Assembly: GCA_932521035.1 (NCBI GenBank)
Contig: OW051496.1
Location: forward strand, 3,410,001 to 3,474,000
DNA: 64,000 nt
From: Oscheius dolichura
Lineage: Eukaryota > Nematoda > Chromadorea > Rhabditida > Rhabditidae
Direction: 5' to 3'
Under the pieces are notes generated by a model. The model was not told the DNA's origin, did no database searches, and saw nothing but the letters and a program-made list of their open reading frames with translations. Shown one piece after another: positions 44,801 to 59,981 of this stretch; positions within the stretch are counted from its first letter, which is position 1; every line of letters begins with the position of its first letter. The position numbers and the translations under genes are program-made.

Positions 44801-46513
44801 TTTGGACATGATCGCCGTAGGAATCTGTATTGCAACGCGTGTCAGCCAAATTATCTCATATTCTACACTAGAAACGTAAGAATTTCAAGATTTAAAGGTC
44901 TAAATACAGAAATTACAGACTCCTGTCCCCCTATTCCATGCTAATGTGGTCCTATTCGGAAGAAGAAGCCGTCAAACACAATTCTACCGTAATGCTGGCC
45001 TGTGAAACATTGGGAGTCATCCTTTTGACGCTTTTTGTTTTGTGCAAGACCTGTAAAATGTGAGTTGGAGAGGGAAGACGCTTGAAAAAGGATTTAGCAC
45101 AAACGAAAGACTGGCCTGCTTCATCTGCTGTGCTGTGACGTTGTTCATGTTCGTGGCCACGTATTCCTATTCCTTCCTGCCGACGACTGTTCAATTGACC
45201 AGTGAGGGTGAGTTCAATTCGTTTGTATAGGGAAATTAGTGAGAACGAGAATATCAAGAGTTCCGGGAGGACGAGAGAACAATTTGAACTACTGGTTACT
45301 GTAAAAAAGGAAAAAAAAGGACGATTTTTCTTACTTTTTTTTATGTTTGTTTGTTCATATAATTGATTTTCCCGAACAGCAGGCAAACTTATCAAGATCC
45401 TGGAAAACATTTAAAATTTCCAAATCTTTATCACAATGTTATAAAAACACTGATTGCAGTGCTTACTGCTGTGAGGCAGCTCAACGTATAAATTCAATCA
45501 AAGAAGCAAATTTTTGCTTTGGCATCCCTCGCTAATGCTATTTTTTGCCAAAAAAAACTGAGAAAATCAGGAGGGAAATAGCATAAAACGTGTACAAATT
45601 CCAGTGAACACTGCGCTTTTCCTTGAATTTGACTATGCCAGTAGGTTAGCCAGTTGGATTTTCTAATGTTTGGCACGGGGTATTAAATTTTGTTGGAAAG
45701 AAGGAAGCAATAAACTTTATTGTTTTTTTTTCGAAAAATAGGGATACCGTAGTTTCTTTCCCCACCAAAATTTGACTCGAAAAAAGGTGGTTTCAAAAAT
45801 TAAAAATTGCGCCCGCATGCGGCTCGAGTGATCTCGAGGGGAAAGAAACTACGGTACCCCTATTTTTCGGAAAAAAAACTATATAAGTCATGAGTCGTTC
45901 CAAATTTTCTATAAATCAATGTTTCGCCATTCTTATGAATATTTCATACGTCGTGTATATATTTGCTACTCCACAGAAAGTTGAACCAAATAGCCGAATT
46001 ACTGTAAAAATACCAACAAAACTATTTGCAGGAAATCGTCAAGGCTGTGACGCGTCTCGCTACTCCTGGTGTGACGGTCTGACGGCAGTCAATCCCTTTG
46101 TATGTGTTCCTCTCCTTTTCCTCCGATAATCCTCCGTTTCCAGGTCTTCTACAGTCTATTTTCCATCGTTTTCGGTCCCATTTATGACGTGATCAGCGTC
46201 ACTCTTGTCACCCTCTTCGCCAGTATTGCCGGAGCTCGAAAACAGGTATTTCTACCCGAGAAACGAAACTTTCAAACTACAAATTTACAGGGAACCCTCC
46301 AGACGATCCTCCAACTCTCCGGCTATATTGGAAAATCATTCGCGCCCTTTTTAACGACGTTTGTTATCTTAAAAAGTCAGAAAATTGCCAAATTTTAGTT
46401 ATTTATACACTTCGAACGGTCCCCGAATGGTTTGGGGAGTACAAATCGGATCCATGGTCATTTTGCTGGCCTTCTGGATCATTTTCTACAAGCGACTGGG
46501 TAAAAAAGCCTAG
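41877..46513 (+). CDS. MFSD8/CLN7-like MFS transporter
   Basis: Thirteen exons, 41877-41960, 42936-43067, 43113-43223, 43267-43402, 43447-43560, 44545-44744, 44784-44875, 44919-45059, 45098-45207, 46032-46099, 46144-46245, 46291-46358 and 46399-46513, give 490 residues with consistent phases. The family hallmark near TM1, a small-x-IWPYLKT-x-DP element, is read across exons 2 and 3 (NSIWPYLKT then RDPEMSESVVGYIFGAFN). Many hydrophobic segments follow, to about 12 TMs. CLN7 is a lysosomal membrane protein; location and substrate here are inferred from family only. Intron 1 contains a 315-bp MITE and intron 9 a palindromic element. TTTCAG precedes the ATG by 5 bases. Confidence 0.85.
42406..42724. 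mobile_element. 315-bp MITE with TA duplication in an intron
   Basis: The element at 42408-42722 has long, nearly identical inverted arms of at least 70 bp, starting GGGCTGCCAGGCGTTATTTT, flanked by TA. It lies in intron 1 of the MFSD8-like gene. No coding sequence; Tc1/mariner-like by target site. Confidence 0.75.
45731..45870. mobile_element. 140-bp palindromic element in an intron
   Basis: The arms CCGTAGTTTCTTTCCCC and GGGGAAAGAAACTACGG (extended by AAAAATAGGG-like ends) form an inverted repeat around an 80-base spacer, in intron 9 of the MFSD8-like gene. No clean target duplication could be fixed. Probably a small MITE. Confidence 0.6.
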
Positions 46514-46703
46514 ATCTCTTCCCCTTGGCTGTACATATCTGACAACGAATCACTTCTCACCTAATAGTGACGATTATTTACAGACCTACGGGTATTTATT
46601 TGTTCTTTTTTTTTAAATGTTTTTGAGAGAATATGAATAATAAATTATTGAACTGAAATGCTCTGTTGATCTGTTTTTTTTATCGAAAATTGATATTTCT
46701 CAG

Positions 46704-46882
46704 AAGGAGCATTGGCCGGATTACTGTTGGTAGTTGCCTACTGCCGGTCACTGTATTATACCACTAGTAAAACATTAAAATTGCCACTAGAAGAAGTACA
46801 GAGCAGAAACAGAAAACAGTTATGGATGGAATCGCGAAAGAAGCGGATACAAACCAATAAAGTAGGGACAGAGCCTTTTTAA
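46704..46882 (+). CDS. alternative 3' exon of the MFSD8-like gene
   Basis: After a TTTCTCAG acceptor this frame reads GALAGLLLVVAYCRSLYYTT and continues to a basic tail (QLWMESRKKRIQTNK) and TAA. Splicing from CTGG|GTAAAA at 46499, just before the normal stop, joins it in frame and would add 59 residues including one hydrophobic segment. A poly(A)-type signal lies between the two ends, so the short form is probably the default. Confidence 0.4.
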
Positions 46883-48617
46883 GTACCTAACCTAGAGCAG
46901 AAGGATATCAACCAGAATTGCACTAGGAAGCATCCCAAAAGACTGTTTTCTGTAATTTTTGCCTACAAAGTTCTTGAACCGTTGTTGTTTAACCGAAATG
47001 CTTTAGTAGTCCGTCTCCCAACAAATAACGATAATTATTTCGAGTATTGAAGTTTTCACTGAATCGTCTAGAAGTTTATTGCACATCTATGAGCCTGTCC
47101 TAGTCGAGTTTCGGCTAATTCTACCCAAGAACGCAATGAAATCGGTAGCCGCTGTACCGAATTGGTTTTCCCTGGATTTGAATGCTTCGCTTGCACTATA
47201 TATTTCAACGTTTGGGGAATAAACCTCTTGTACTTCTGTAAAATGGCGTGAAATACCCAGAGATGTATTGATGATTATGCAGCAGCTCCACTATTTGGAT
47301 AAAGGCAAAAGATTTTTAATAGTTTCCCTGTTACCTTATATTTTGGATTTCTCGACATAATGACTTCATTAATTCTCTTTTCACACACACACGCACAAAT
47401 TATTTTCCCCTAATTTGTTCCCTTTTTGTTGCGGTTCCCGTTGGAATTTCCTCCGTTGCTGATCTCTGAAATACGGGTTGTTTTCAGACTGTCTCTGAAT
47501 TTCCTTGTCTGGGAAAAAGAATCGACCGGACCGTAGAATCTCTGATCAGAAAGACCCCGGCTAGCCGTATTGACGATCCTTTTTGCCCCCGCCCGAAATG
47601 TATCCAATCTGATGATAATCGAGAGATCTTAAGAAGTACGACGATGTCTGCCAAACAAGGTCAATTGGGCGAAGATTGACTGATTGACAAGGCCGTAGTC
47701 ATAAAAAATCACCAGATCCCGGGGACAAGAAATGATCGAGAGTAGATTTTCGGACGGATCAGATAATACAGAGTGATGATATTAGGCAAAAAGGAACGCA
47801 TAGGCAGACTGCAAAGGAATTTCGCATCCTTATAAAAGTACTCTCTGAAACATTGCCCAACACTAGAAGAAGACAGTCCAGCCCCTTTCGTTTATCCAAC
47901 ACTCAAAGTGCATATTCTTTCAAAAACATAACGACTAATAATTAATAATTAGCGCGTCAGTTGTGATAGTTTTTAAAATATTCCTCGTAGAACATAGAAT
48001 ATTTTGAATTTTCAGCCTTTTCAAGCATTGTCTCAATATTTTCAGTGGCCCTCATATAGAGGAATTGAAATATTTTGTTATTCAGCAGTCAAATAAGATG
48101 TCTAGGTGTAGGTAATGTTCAGTAGAGTTTCCTTTTTTTTCATGGGGTGAAGAACAACAGATTCACTAGCGAGATCAACCCCCTTCCTCTCAAAGTTTTG
48201 GAAAATCTTTGGCAGTTGCTTGTTATCCCTACATGGAATACTGAACAATGGTGCCAATTGAAACATTTCTAAAAAAGGCTAAAAAATGAATACTATTCAC
48301 AAAAAAAGCATATCTTTACGATGAGAGGCTCTGAAATATTGCCTGTAAAACACAGTAAGCGTCAATTACAAAAGATTTTCCACCACAAAGCTCAATTGTT
48401 CGCGGGTTGAGACAATGAACCGGCTTCTTCTTCGAGAGAGAAGCGTGGCTATTTATGTTACATTCTCCGTTTTTTTTGTCGTCCTTGTGTGATGCAAAGT
48501 GTACCCTAGTAAACATCCAAAACAACAAAGAACAAAAAGACAGAGAGGGGACGTACTTGCGATGTTTATTAGTCATGATGTGAATAAAACAAGAGAGGTC
48601 CAAAAACTGGACACAGG
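46883..48617 (-). other. mostly noncoding; one possible terminal exon at 47410-47607
   Basis: On the minus strand 47607-47410 is open after an ATCATCAG acceptor: LDTFRAGAKRIVNTASRGLS, later Asn/Gly-rich and basic, then TAG. No upstream exon or family can be attached. A CA repeat lies at about 47383. Nothing else is supported in this stretch. Confidence 0.3.
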
Positions 48618-54132
<5,515 letters not shown>

Positions 54133-54348
54133 AAAGTATTTTGAAATTAGCCTGAAGCGAGAACCAATAGATCCTAATATTGTCGCCTTATCTACCAGGT
54201 GTGAAACTTTTACTGTTTTAAAGGGCTGATAAAATAATCCTAGTTATGGCGAATGCAGTCTGTCTGCTGACATATCTTGCAACTACAAAGTGGAGTATAA
54301 AAATCAGTAATTTCATTTTGACCTTTTTTCAGTCTAGCCATGTACTAA
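54133..54348 (+). CDS. 3' exons of an unrecognised gene
   Basis: Three phase-compatible exons, 54133-54198, 54244-54306 and 54333-54348, read KYFEISLKREPIDPNIVALS, then YGECSLSADISCNYKVEYKN and HLAMY before TAA. The beta-rich character is faintly reminiscent of a MATH domain, but this is not a call. 5' exons not found. It ends 160 bp before the TIR element at 54510. Confidence 0.35.
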
Positions 54349-55123
54349 CGAAAATCCAAATACTTCTCTTTTATCTAATAGTTTTGAAATTTTAAGAAGT
54401 TCTGCCATTTTCAGGATGACTTCTACAAACGAGAATTGTCTTCTTGTCCATCTTTTATTCTTGTAGAGTCATCGATTGTAACCGAACCTCCAACGATTGT
54501 CGTTTTCAGGGGGCACCCCTAAAACTGGACGTTTTGAAACAGTCGTTTCAGGACCGGGAAGGTTTGAAACTAGGTTGGATTGAAAAATGGACGAACTGAA
54601 AACCGCCGAGTTGAAACTTCCGGATAAAATTCGGGACGGTTCAAAACCTGGACGGATTGAAAACGGGACGAATCGAAACCGGGACGGGTTGAAACTGGCT
54701 GGGTTCAAACCTGGACGTTTTGGAACTTTTTCAGCAATATTGCGTCGACCTCGTACACTTGCAAAAAAATAAATAAAAAATGACTTGTGGCCGTCAAAAC
54801 TCTGTTTATTCATTAGATTCATCAAAATACAGCTGTTTTTGCATTGAAAATATTTATTAGATACTTGGCAAGAAAGTTGAAGACATTAGGAGTATTTGTA
54901 TGCACAAATAACGAAAATTATTGAAAAAACAAGCATAAATGGAGAGAAGACGATTTCTTCGGCAATATGTCGGAGTCGCTCGAAATCTTGAGTAAAGTAT
55001 CTTCTCCGGTAATAATTGGACATCAATATTCCTTCGGAGATAACGTGGCATCCATATAATGCTCGTATTGTTGAAAAATATATGTAAATGACCTAAAACT
55101 CTGAAAAAAGACATGCAAAGATT

Positions 55124-55667
55124 TTATATAGAAGCTTCGACAACACAGTGGGCACTAGCTTGTGAATTAGGCTTGCCATCAAGTATAAAAGCTATTGTCA
55201 ACGATTCTGCAAGAAAAAATAATAAAATAAATTGTAAAAAAGAAAACGGACCTCCTTACTCTTTTTATTGCTCAATTGAAGGATAAACATAGCACTAACG
55301 GCTTTTTCTCACAAAATATATGCTGCATTCCTATGAGAGACTGTTCCGAAAATATTCCACAATTTCATTAGCTTCGATTCTTTTTCCTACAAATATTTTA
55401 CTGCAATTCAAATACAAAAATACACATACCAGTACGATATTCATGCAATTCTATGCAAACTGAAACTCCTATTGTACTAGGAAGATTGCTAGATGCTCTG
55501 AAAGTAAAACGTAAATTACAAACTAAAAATAATATAGAAAATCGAGAAATATGGATAAAACGTACTTTTCAGCATCAAGATTACATAAAGACGCCTTTCC
55601 AATGCAACTATCATGTCGTGCAATCCAAACTGGAACTCTAATTGAACCGGTAACATAACCAGATGCT
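55124..55667 (-). pseudogene. extra exon units downstream of the element gene
   Basis: Further exon-like units on the minus strand: 55667-55566 (ASGYVTGSIRVPVWIARHDS), 55497-55430 joined in phase to 55386-55331 (STIGVSVCIELHEYRTG|KRIEANEIVEYFRNSLS, stop), and 55206-55124 (ESLTIAFILDGKPNSQASAH, stop). They resemble one another and the last exon at 55787-55710 in having a beta strand, a GKRI-type turn and a helix. They may be alternative last exons or degenerate duplicates. Confidence 0.4.
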
Positions 55668-55709
55668 CTAAAAATAATAAAATAAGCAAAAATGTTAGCA
55701 TCACTAACT

Positions 55710-56122
55710 TCAAGCAACATCATTATTTAAAATGCGTTTTCCGACATCAACATCACAGAATATTACTATTATTGTTGAAGTTATTGGCTAAATAACAAGA
55801 AGATATTTATAAAATGTAGAAATAATCGACCTGTTGTATTTTAACATCTCCTAATTGAAGTGAATAAGATCTGCACCCAAATATACTAATGTCGACAAAT
55901 TGATTGACTGCTTGTGATTCTACATGGAAACAATCACTGCAACGGCACTGTTCTTCTAAAATAGACACACTACATCATAAATATAGCAACAATAAGGAAT
56001 AAATAGCTGGAAGAAACATAGCAATAATTAAAAACGTACCAATATCTTCTTCGTCTGTTATTTTCATTCTTTGGAAGTTTTCTCTTGAATACACTAGTCC
56101 TGTTGCAGTATCATCTTGATGC
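55710..56122 (-). CDS. spliced gene carried inside the TIR element (5' end unknown)
   Basis: Exons 56122-56040, 55955-55831 and 55787-55710 join in phase: QDDTATGLVYSRENFQRMKI..., EEQCRCSDCFHVESQAVNQF... and PITSTIIVIFCDVDVGKRIL... then stop. The first exon listed enters in phase 2, so at least one exon precedes it, yet only the arm repeats lie upstream within the element. It is much more AT-rich than neighbouring genes. No family recognised; vague resemblance to clamp-like or BTB-like beta-helix patterns was not strong enough to name. Confidence 0.4.
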
Positions 56123-56515
56123 CTATAATATAATCTATGATATTACATATAAAAACATGAGTAAATACAAGAAAAACGATCGCAAAAGCAACTTCTAATC
56201 AAGAAAATGAAAAAAAAATAAGGTTTTGAAAAAATACGTAAGGGTCTGGCGCAATATTGCAGAAAAAGTTCCAAAACGTCCAGGTTTGAACCCAGCCAGT
56301 TTCAATCCGTCCCGGTTTCAATCCGTCCCGATTTTAATCCGTCGTTTTTCAATCCAACCTAGTTTCAAGCCTTCCCGGTTCTGAAACGACTGTTTCAAAA
56401 CGTCCAGTTTTCAAACCATCCTGGATTTTACCCATTCATTTTTCGTAACCTACCGGTTTGACAGTGTCGATTTCCCGTAGTAGGGGTGCCCCGTTTTCAG
56501 TAGCACCAGATCTAC

Positions 56516-56597
56516 GCAGTCATGTCCGAGCGGTTAAGGAGATTGACTAGAAATCAATTGGGCTCTGCCCGCGTAGGTTCGAATCCTGCTGACTGCG
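56516..56597 (+). tRNA. tRNA-Ser (AGA)
   Basis: An 82-nt sequence folds as a type II tRNA. The acceptor arms GCAGTCA (56516-56522) and TGACTGC (56590-56596) pair perfectly, with G as discriminator. The D-arm has GCGGTTAAGG, the anticodon loop reads CTAGAAA with anticodon AGA, a long variable arm follows (TGGGCTCTGCCCGCG) and the T-loop is GGTTCGAATCC. No intron. Serine is supported by the anticodon, the variable arm and the G discriminator. It lies only 16 bp beyond the TIR element's right duplication. Confidence 0.95.
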
Positions 56598-57078
56598 AAC
56601 ATATTTTTTTGAAAATAGTGGTCCCTTATCCTTAGCTTAAGATGACACTTTCACTTCGAAATTACAGTAACCATCCTCCTCCAGAACCTTTATGTTTGGG
56701 GAGCTTACGTCTACCTTTCAATCGCGCATTACAATAAACAAGACGATCTCAAACTCCTTACAAACCGTGACTGAAACAACAGCCGCCAACAGAAAAGTCA
56801 TTTCAATGTTGAGTGTTCTGCTTCGTTACAGTCCAGCAACCATTAGCTACAATGTGAATTAAATAACCCACGTAAAGCCAAAAAAAAATTCTCTAGAATA
56901 CTAATTCTAGCCTTACAAAAGATTAATTTTATGCTTTGCTAATGGTTCATATGGATCTCCTTGAAACTAAAGAATAATAATGAATATGAAGAGAACTCTG
57001 CAATTCGTGTGAAATAGAGCTGTTTTAGTAAGAGTAGCCTCTCTTGCAGTCGTCTTTTTATTTTTCAGTAGTGATTGA

Positions 57079-57299
57079 TATATTGAACACGAAAAGTTCA
57101 TCGTTGGAGATGGGAAACGACGAGAGCAATTCACGCAGGAACTTGCTATTACCGCCGTATACAGTGAAAGTTTCACAAACATCGTAAAGATACAACTGTG
57201 TGAAGTTGTGGAAGACGTCATTGGAAGAGCTACTGCCAATCAGGGGTGGGCGGAAGAGATTTCAAAAATTTCGGAACACGGAAGGCGGAATTTCGCCCA
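57079..57299 (+). other. possible exon extended by a MITE
   Basis: From about 57079 the plus strand is open: EHEKFIVGDGKRREQFTQEL, then VKIQLCEVVEDVIGRATAN. The 65-bp MITE at 57241 has inserted in frame and changes the end: without it the frame would close after ATANNPF, with it about 21 more residues are read before TAA. The upstream splice site is unclear and another frame is open for 38 codons, so coding status is uncertain. Confidence 0.3.
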
Positions 57300-57313
57300 C
57301 CCCTGCTGCCAAT
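57233..57313. mobile_element. 65-bp hAT-like MITE with 8-bp duplication
   Basis: The element at 57241-57305 begins CAGGGGTGGGCG and ends with the exact complement CGCCCACCCCTG. The octamer CTGCCAAT occurs on both sides (57233-57240 and 57306-57313). A CAGGG-type end plus an 8-bp duplication are hallmarks of hAT elements. It is too small to encode anything. Confidence 0.85.
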
Positions 57314-57749
57314 AACCCCTTTTAGGATTCAACAAGATTGACAGATATAAACACTAGGTAAAACAAAAAGAATGAATTCCACTAACTGCAGGAAGGCACA
57401 AAAGAAAGAAGCTGCAAGATGAGAGCCAAGACAACGGGGAGAGGCCCTAGAGTGGCTGTTTATTAGGGAGCGAAATCATTTGGCATCAATATCGGTCCCT
57501 TTTTGTGTAGCAATATAAAGAATATAAATGAAGCAGAAGTGTGATAGTTGCGCAAACAAAATAGGTCGAATAAAACAATAAAAAGTTATCGAAGTTAAAA
57601 TAAAAGCGCTGGCCAAAACAGCACCGATTCAATTGTAGCAGGAAGAGCTGGAAGAAGCGAGAAGTAACATTGCTGTTAGGGGACTCGAAATATCGTTGGC
57701 CTTTCAGATCGTTTACAAAGCCAAACTGAAGTAGTTACCAACAAAATCA

Positions 57750-58134
57750 CTTCTTTTAGGCCAACGTTCTCCCTCACCGCACCCAAAAACTCACCAAATG
57801 CTCGCCGCGCTCGAATAATTCGACCTTACTTATTTTTCCAAGGTCTATCTTGTTCAGAATTTTATGGCGGACAAGTTGATATAGGTTATATTCCATAAGA
57901 ACAAGAAATTGCTGAGTTATCAAGAGAAACGCTATGTTCACCTCAAAAACTCTATTTTGGGTTATATTTCAGCAATTTCTTACTCTTATGGAATATAACC
58001 TACACCTGCTTGTCCGCCATAAAATTTTGAACAAGATAGACATTAGAAAAATAAGCAAGGTCGAATTATTCGAGCGCAGGGCGCATTTGGTAAGTTTTTG
58101 GGTGCGGTGAGGGAGAACGTTGGCCCTTCTTTTA
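57750..58134. mobile_element. Mutator-like foldback element with 9-bp duplication
   Basis: The element at 57759-58125 is an almost continuous inverted repeat with arms of about 165 bp, starting GGCCAACGTTCTCCCTCACC and ending with the complement. The nonamer CTTCTTTTA is duplicated exactly (57750-57758 and 58126-58134). Nine-base duplications and very long terminal repeats are typical of Mutator-like (MULE) non-autonomous elements. The RNA would form one long hairpin. Confidence 0.85.
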
Positions 58135-58427
58135 TAGTCGAACACGAACAGAATCTGCAGAATTATGACAGCGGCGTGAGCAAAATAGCTAGGCAAAATA
58201 GTTAGCAAAACAAAGTTGAAATTCAACAAAGTTTGTTCGCGAAAACGGCAAAAATTGGGAAAAGGGAATATAAACCCAGATCAAAACAACAAGCGCTAAC
58301 AGGGGGTACTCAAATTTGTACACCAGAGCACGCTACCGGGAAAAACAAAGAAGTGCGCATACGCCCGTCAATAAAAAGAACGTCGACTCTAATGATTGTG
58401 GTGTTACCAATATTTACTCCCAATTCT

Positions 58428-58589
58428 TTATTCTTTGGCATCACCGCCCTCAGCTCCACCGCCGGTTCCAGAGGCTCCAGCTGCGCCGCCAGTACCGCCG
58501 CCAGCTGCTTTCTCCTTCTTCTTTCCACCACAATTGAGGTTCAGCAGGAGACCAAAGGAGACGGTCATCGTGACAAAGAAGACGAACAT
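58428..58589 (-). CDS. small Gly/Ala-rich peptide gene, possible sperm peptide
   Basis: Single exon of 53 residues: MFVFFVTMTVSFGLLLNLNC, then GGKKKEKAAG and a run of Gly, Ala and Thr ending GGDAKE. It has an N-terminal hydrophobic segment, a short basic cluster and a glycine-rich tail. A TATA-like CTATATAAGG lies about 80 bp upstream, and the gene is head-to-head with the MSP-domain gene 430 bp away. Small peptides of this layout are common among nematode sperm-specific families; membership is inferred from layout and neighbour, not from a recognised sequence. Confidence 0.6.
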   Translation of the reverse strand: MFVFFVTMTVSFGLLLNLNCGGKKKEKAAGGGTGGAAGASGTGGGAEGGDAKE

Positions 58590-58666
58590 TTCTGATGTAA
58601 GAGACGGCCGATGCTCTGCTGGCAGGGAAGTCAGTCAGAATGAGCCGGAATGCTGGAAGCGATCCT

Positions 58667-58674
58667 TATATAGC
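58667..58674 (-). promoter_or_regulatory. TATA box of the small peptide gene
   Basis: CTATATAAGG on the minus strand, about 80 bp before the ATG at 58589. Confidence 0.5.
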
Positions 58675-58976
58675 CTATTTTTTAATCTGCCCCACCCCAA
58701 AGGCGCTTTACCGCCGTTGACTACCACCTAAAAACGCAGCCTTCCTCTTAAAACGACGGCTAAAAAATAAAGCGTCTTGTAGCACCTGACGACGCCTTAA
58801 AAACGCCTTCTAATAAGCTAAAAATCAGGGAAAATGGGCCGAGGAGGAGGGAGGAAGGCCGCCTTGTCTGGATTCTGTCAACCCCGAAACGGCTTATTCA
58901 TAGTCGTTTCTACCCAGTCCAGATGCGGTAAAGCCTGCCCCAAGACCATTACCATAATCTACCCACCCATTTTCTT

Positions 58977-58985
58977 GATATATAA
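58977..58985 (+). promoter_or_regulatory. TATA box of the MSP-domain gene
   Basis: GATATATAAGCAG lies about 35 bp before the ATG at 59018, implying a very short leader. No spliced-leader acceptor is seen between it and the ATG. Confidence 0.6.
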
Positions 58986-59017
58986 GCAGCTGGGCTAGTC
59001 TTCGGAATTCATCAAGT

Positions 59018-59449
59018 ATGTCCCTTACCGCTGATCCGCCCGCAGCTTCAGTCCCCGCAGGTACGGGCGCCGCCTCTCTTCTTTTTCTTGTGATACGCGT
59101 CTTCTATTTTTACTCTGATGACTTTATTCGTCCTATGCGTACTTTTACGTATTCTGCCGTTTCAGGAGGAGGCGCCTCGAAGCACAACCTGGCCAATGGT
59201 GGAGCCGAACGTCTGGCGTTCAAGGTGAAGTGCTCGAACAACAACGAGTACCGTATCAAGCCGGTCTTCGGCTTCGTCGATGCCAACGGCACGGTCGTTC
59301 TCGACGTGACCAGAACTGCCGGACCACCCAAGGAAGATAAGCTGGTTGTGCACTTTGCGACCGTGGCCGCCGACGCTGCCGATGCCAAGACGGCCTTCGA
59401 AGCTGCCACGCCTGCCGGGTCCATTACCATTCCTCTCTCCGCTGCCTAA
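59018..59449 (+). CDS. MSP-domain sperm-specific protein (SSP type)
   Basis: Exons 59018-59060 and 59166-59449 give 108 residues; the 105-nt intron is also open, so an unspliced read gives a false 143-residue frame. The product begins MSLTADPPAASVPAGGGASK and contains SNNNEYRIKPVFGFVD and RTAGPPKEDKLVVHFA, matching the small single-domain MSP relatives (SSP family) of nematode sperm. These fold as an immunoglobulin-like MSP domain and act in the cytoskeleton or signalling of amoeboid sperm. This is the clearest lineage marker in the window. G+C-rich codons suggest high expression. Confidence 0.93.
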   Translation: MSLTADPPAASVPAGTGAASLLFLVIRVFYFYSDDFIRPMRTFTYSAVSGGGASKHNLANGGAERLAFKVKCSNNNEYRIKPVFGFVDANGTVVLDVTRTAGPPKEDKLVVHFATVAADAADAKTAFEAATPAGSITIPLSAA

Positions 59450-59735
59450 CGGTCGAATGAATGAAGCCTTGTGGCAAAAAAATACCCCTTCGTGTTCTTT
59501 CTTGTTGTTTTCTCGTTCACTTTTCCTATTTACTGCGATCTTCCTTCTCTTGAAGATGCCATTATTTCAAACATTTTCCGTCTTGCTTTCTCCATTTTGT
59601 AATTCCTGCTTTGGAGAATACGAGTACCGTCTCAAGGGGTACTATTTCGCACTGTAATGTTTTAAGACCCATAAAATGGCATTTCTATTATTCCGAAAGT
59701 TTAAGAAAGCTTGTCGAGCAAAAGTAATGTTCCAG

Positions 59736-59960
59736 TTGACAGGACTTATCCATCACCCTACTATAATAACAATTCTTATCGTCGACTTAAATTCCGTTAC
59801 AAATAAATTTCACGGTACAAACCACACAAAAATTATTGCGACAACGCTTCTGCTACGGTTGCGTAGCTTTAGATAAGGATCAAAAAACACAAAACACCAC
59901 ATTTTCAACAATTTTTGAAATGAATCCTCTTGAATAGGAATACTTTAAAGGGAGGGAAAG
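59736..59960. repeat. 3' flank duplicated with kelch gene F
   Basis: Matches 652-885 almost base for base and the inverted segment near 19150-19350. The left edge of similarity is abrupt at about 59736, marking the duplication breakpoint next to the MSP-domain gene. Confidence 0.75.
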
Positions 59961-59981
59961 ATTTATTTGATTAATAGGGGA

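Larger units (their letters stand above)
54502..56500. mobile_element. 2-kb TIR element with 8-bp duplication and repeat-array arms
   Basis: The element spans 54510-56492. It begins GGGGCACCCCTA and ends with the complement, and is flanked on both sides by the identical octamer GTTTTCAG (54502-54509 and 56493-56500). Each arm is about 230-250 bp of degenerate tandem units like GGGACGGATTGAAACC, and the two arms are near mirror images (shared CTGGACGTTTTGAAACAGTC). An 8-bp duplication points to the hAT group. No transposase is recognisable. The interior carries minus-strand exons described separately, so it has either captured host coding sequence or encodes an unfamiliar protein. Confidence 0.8.

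Noticed and set aside
59018-59449. Uninterrupted 143-residue reading of the MSP-domain gene
   Set aside because: The middle 35 codons are an intron with GTACGG donor and TTTCAG acceptor; removing it restores the family's 108-residue form.
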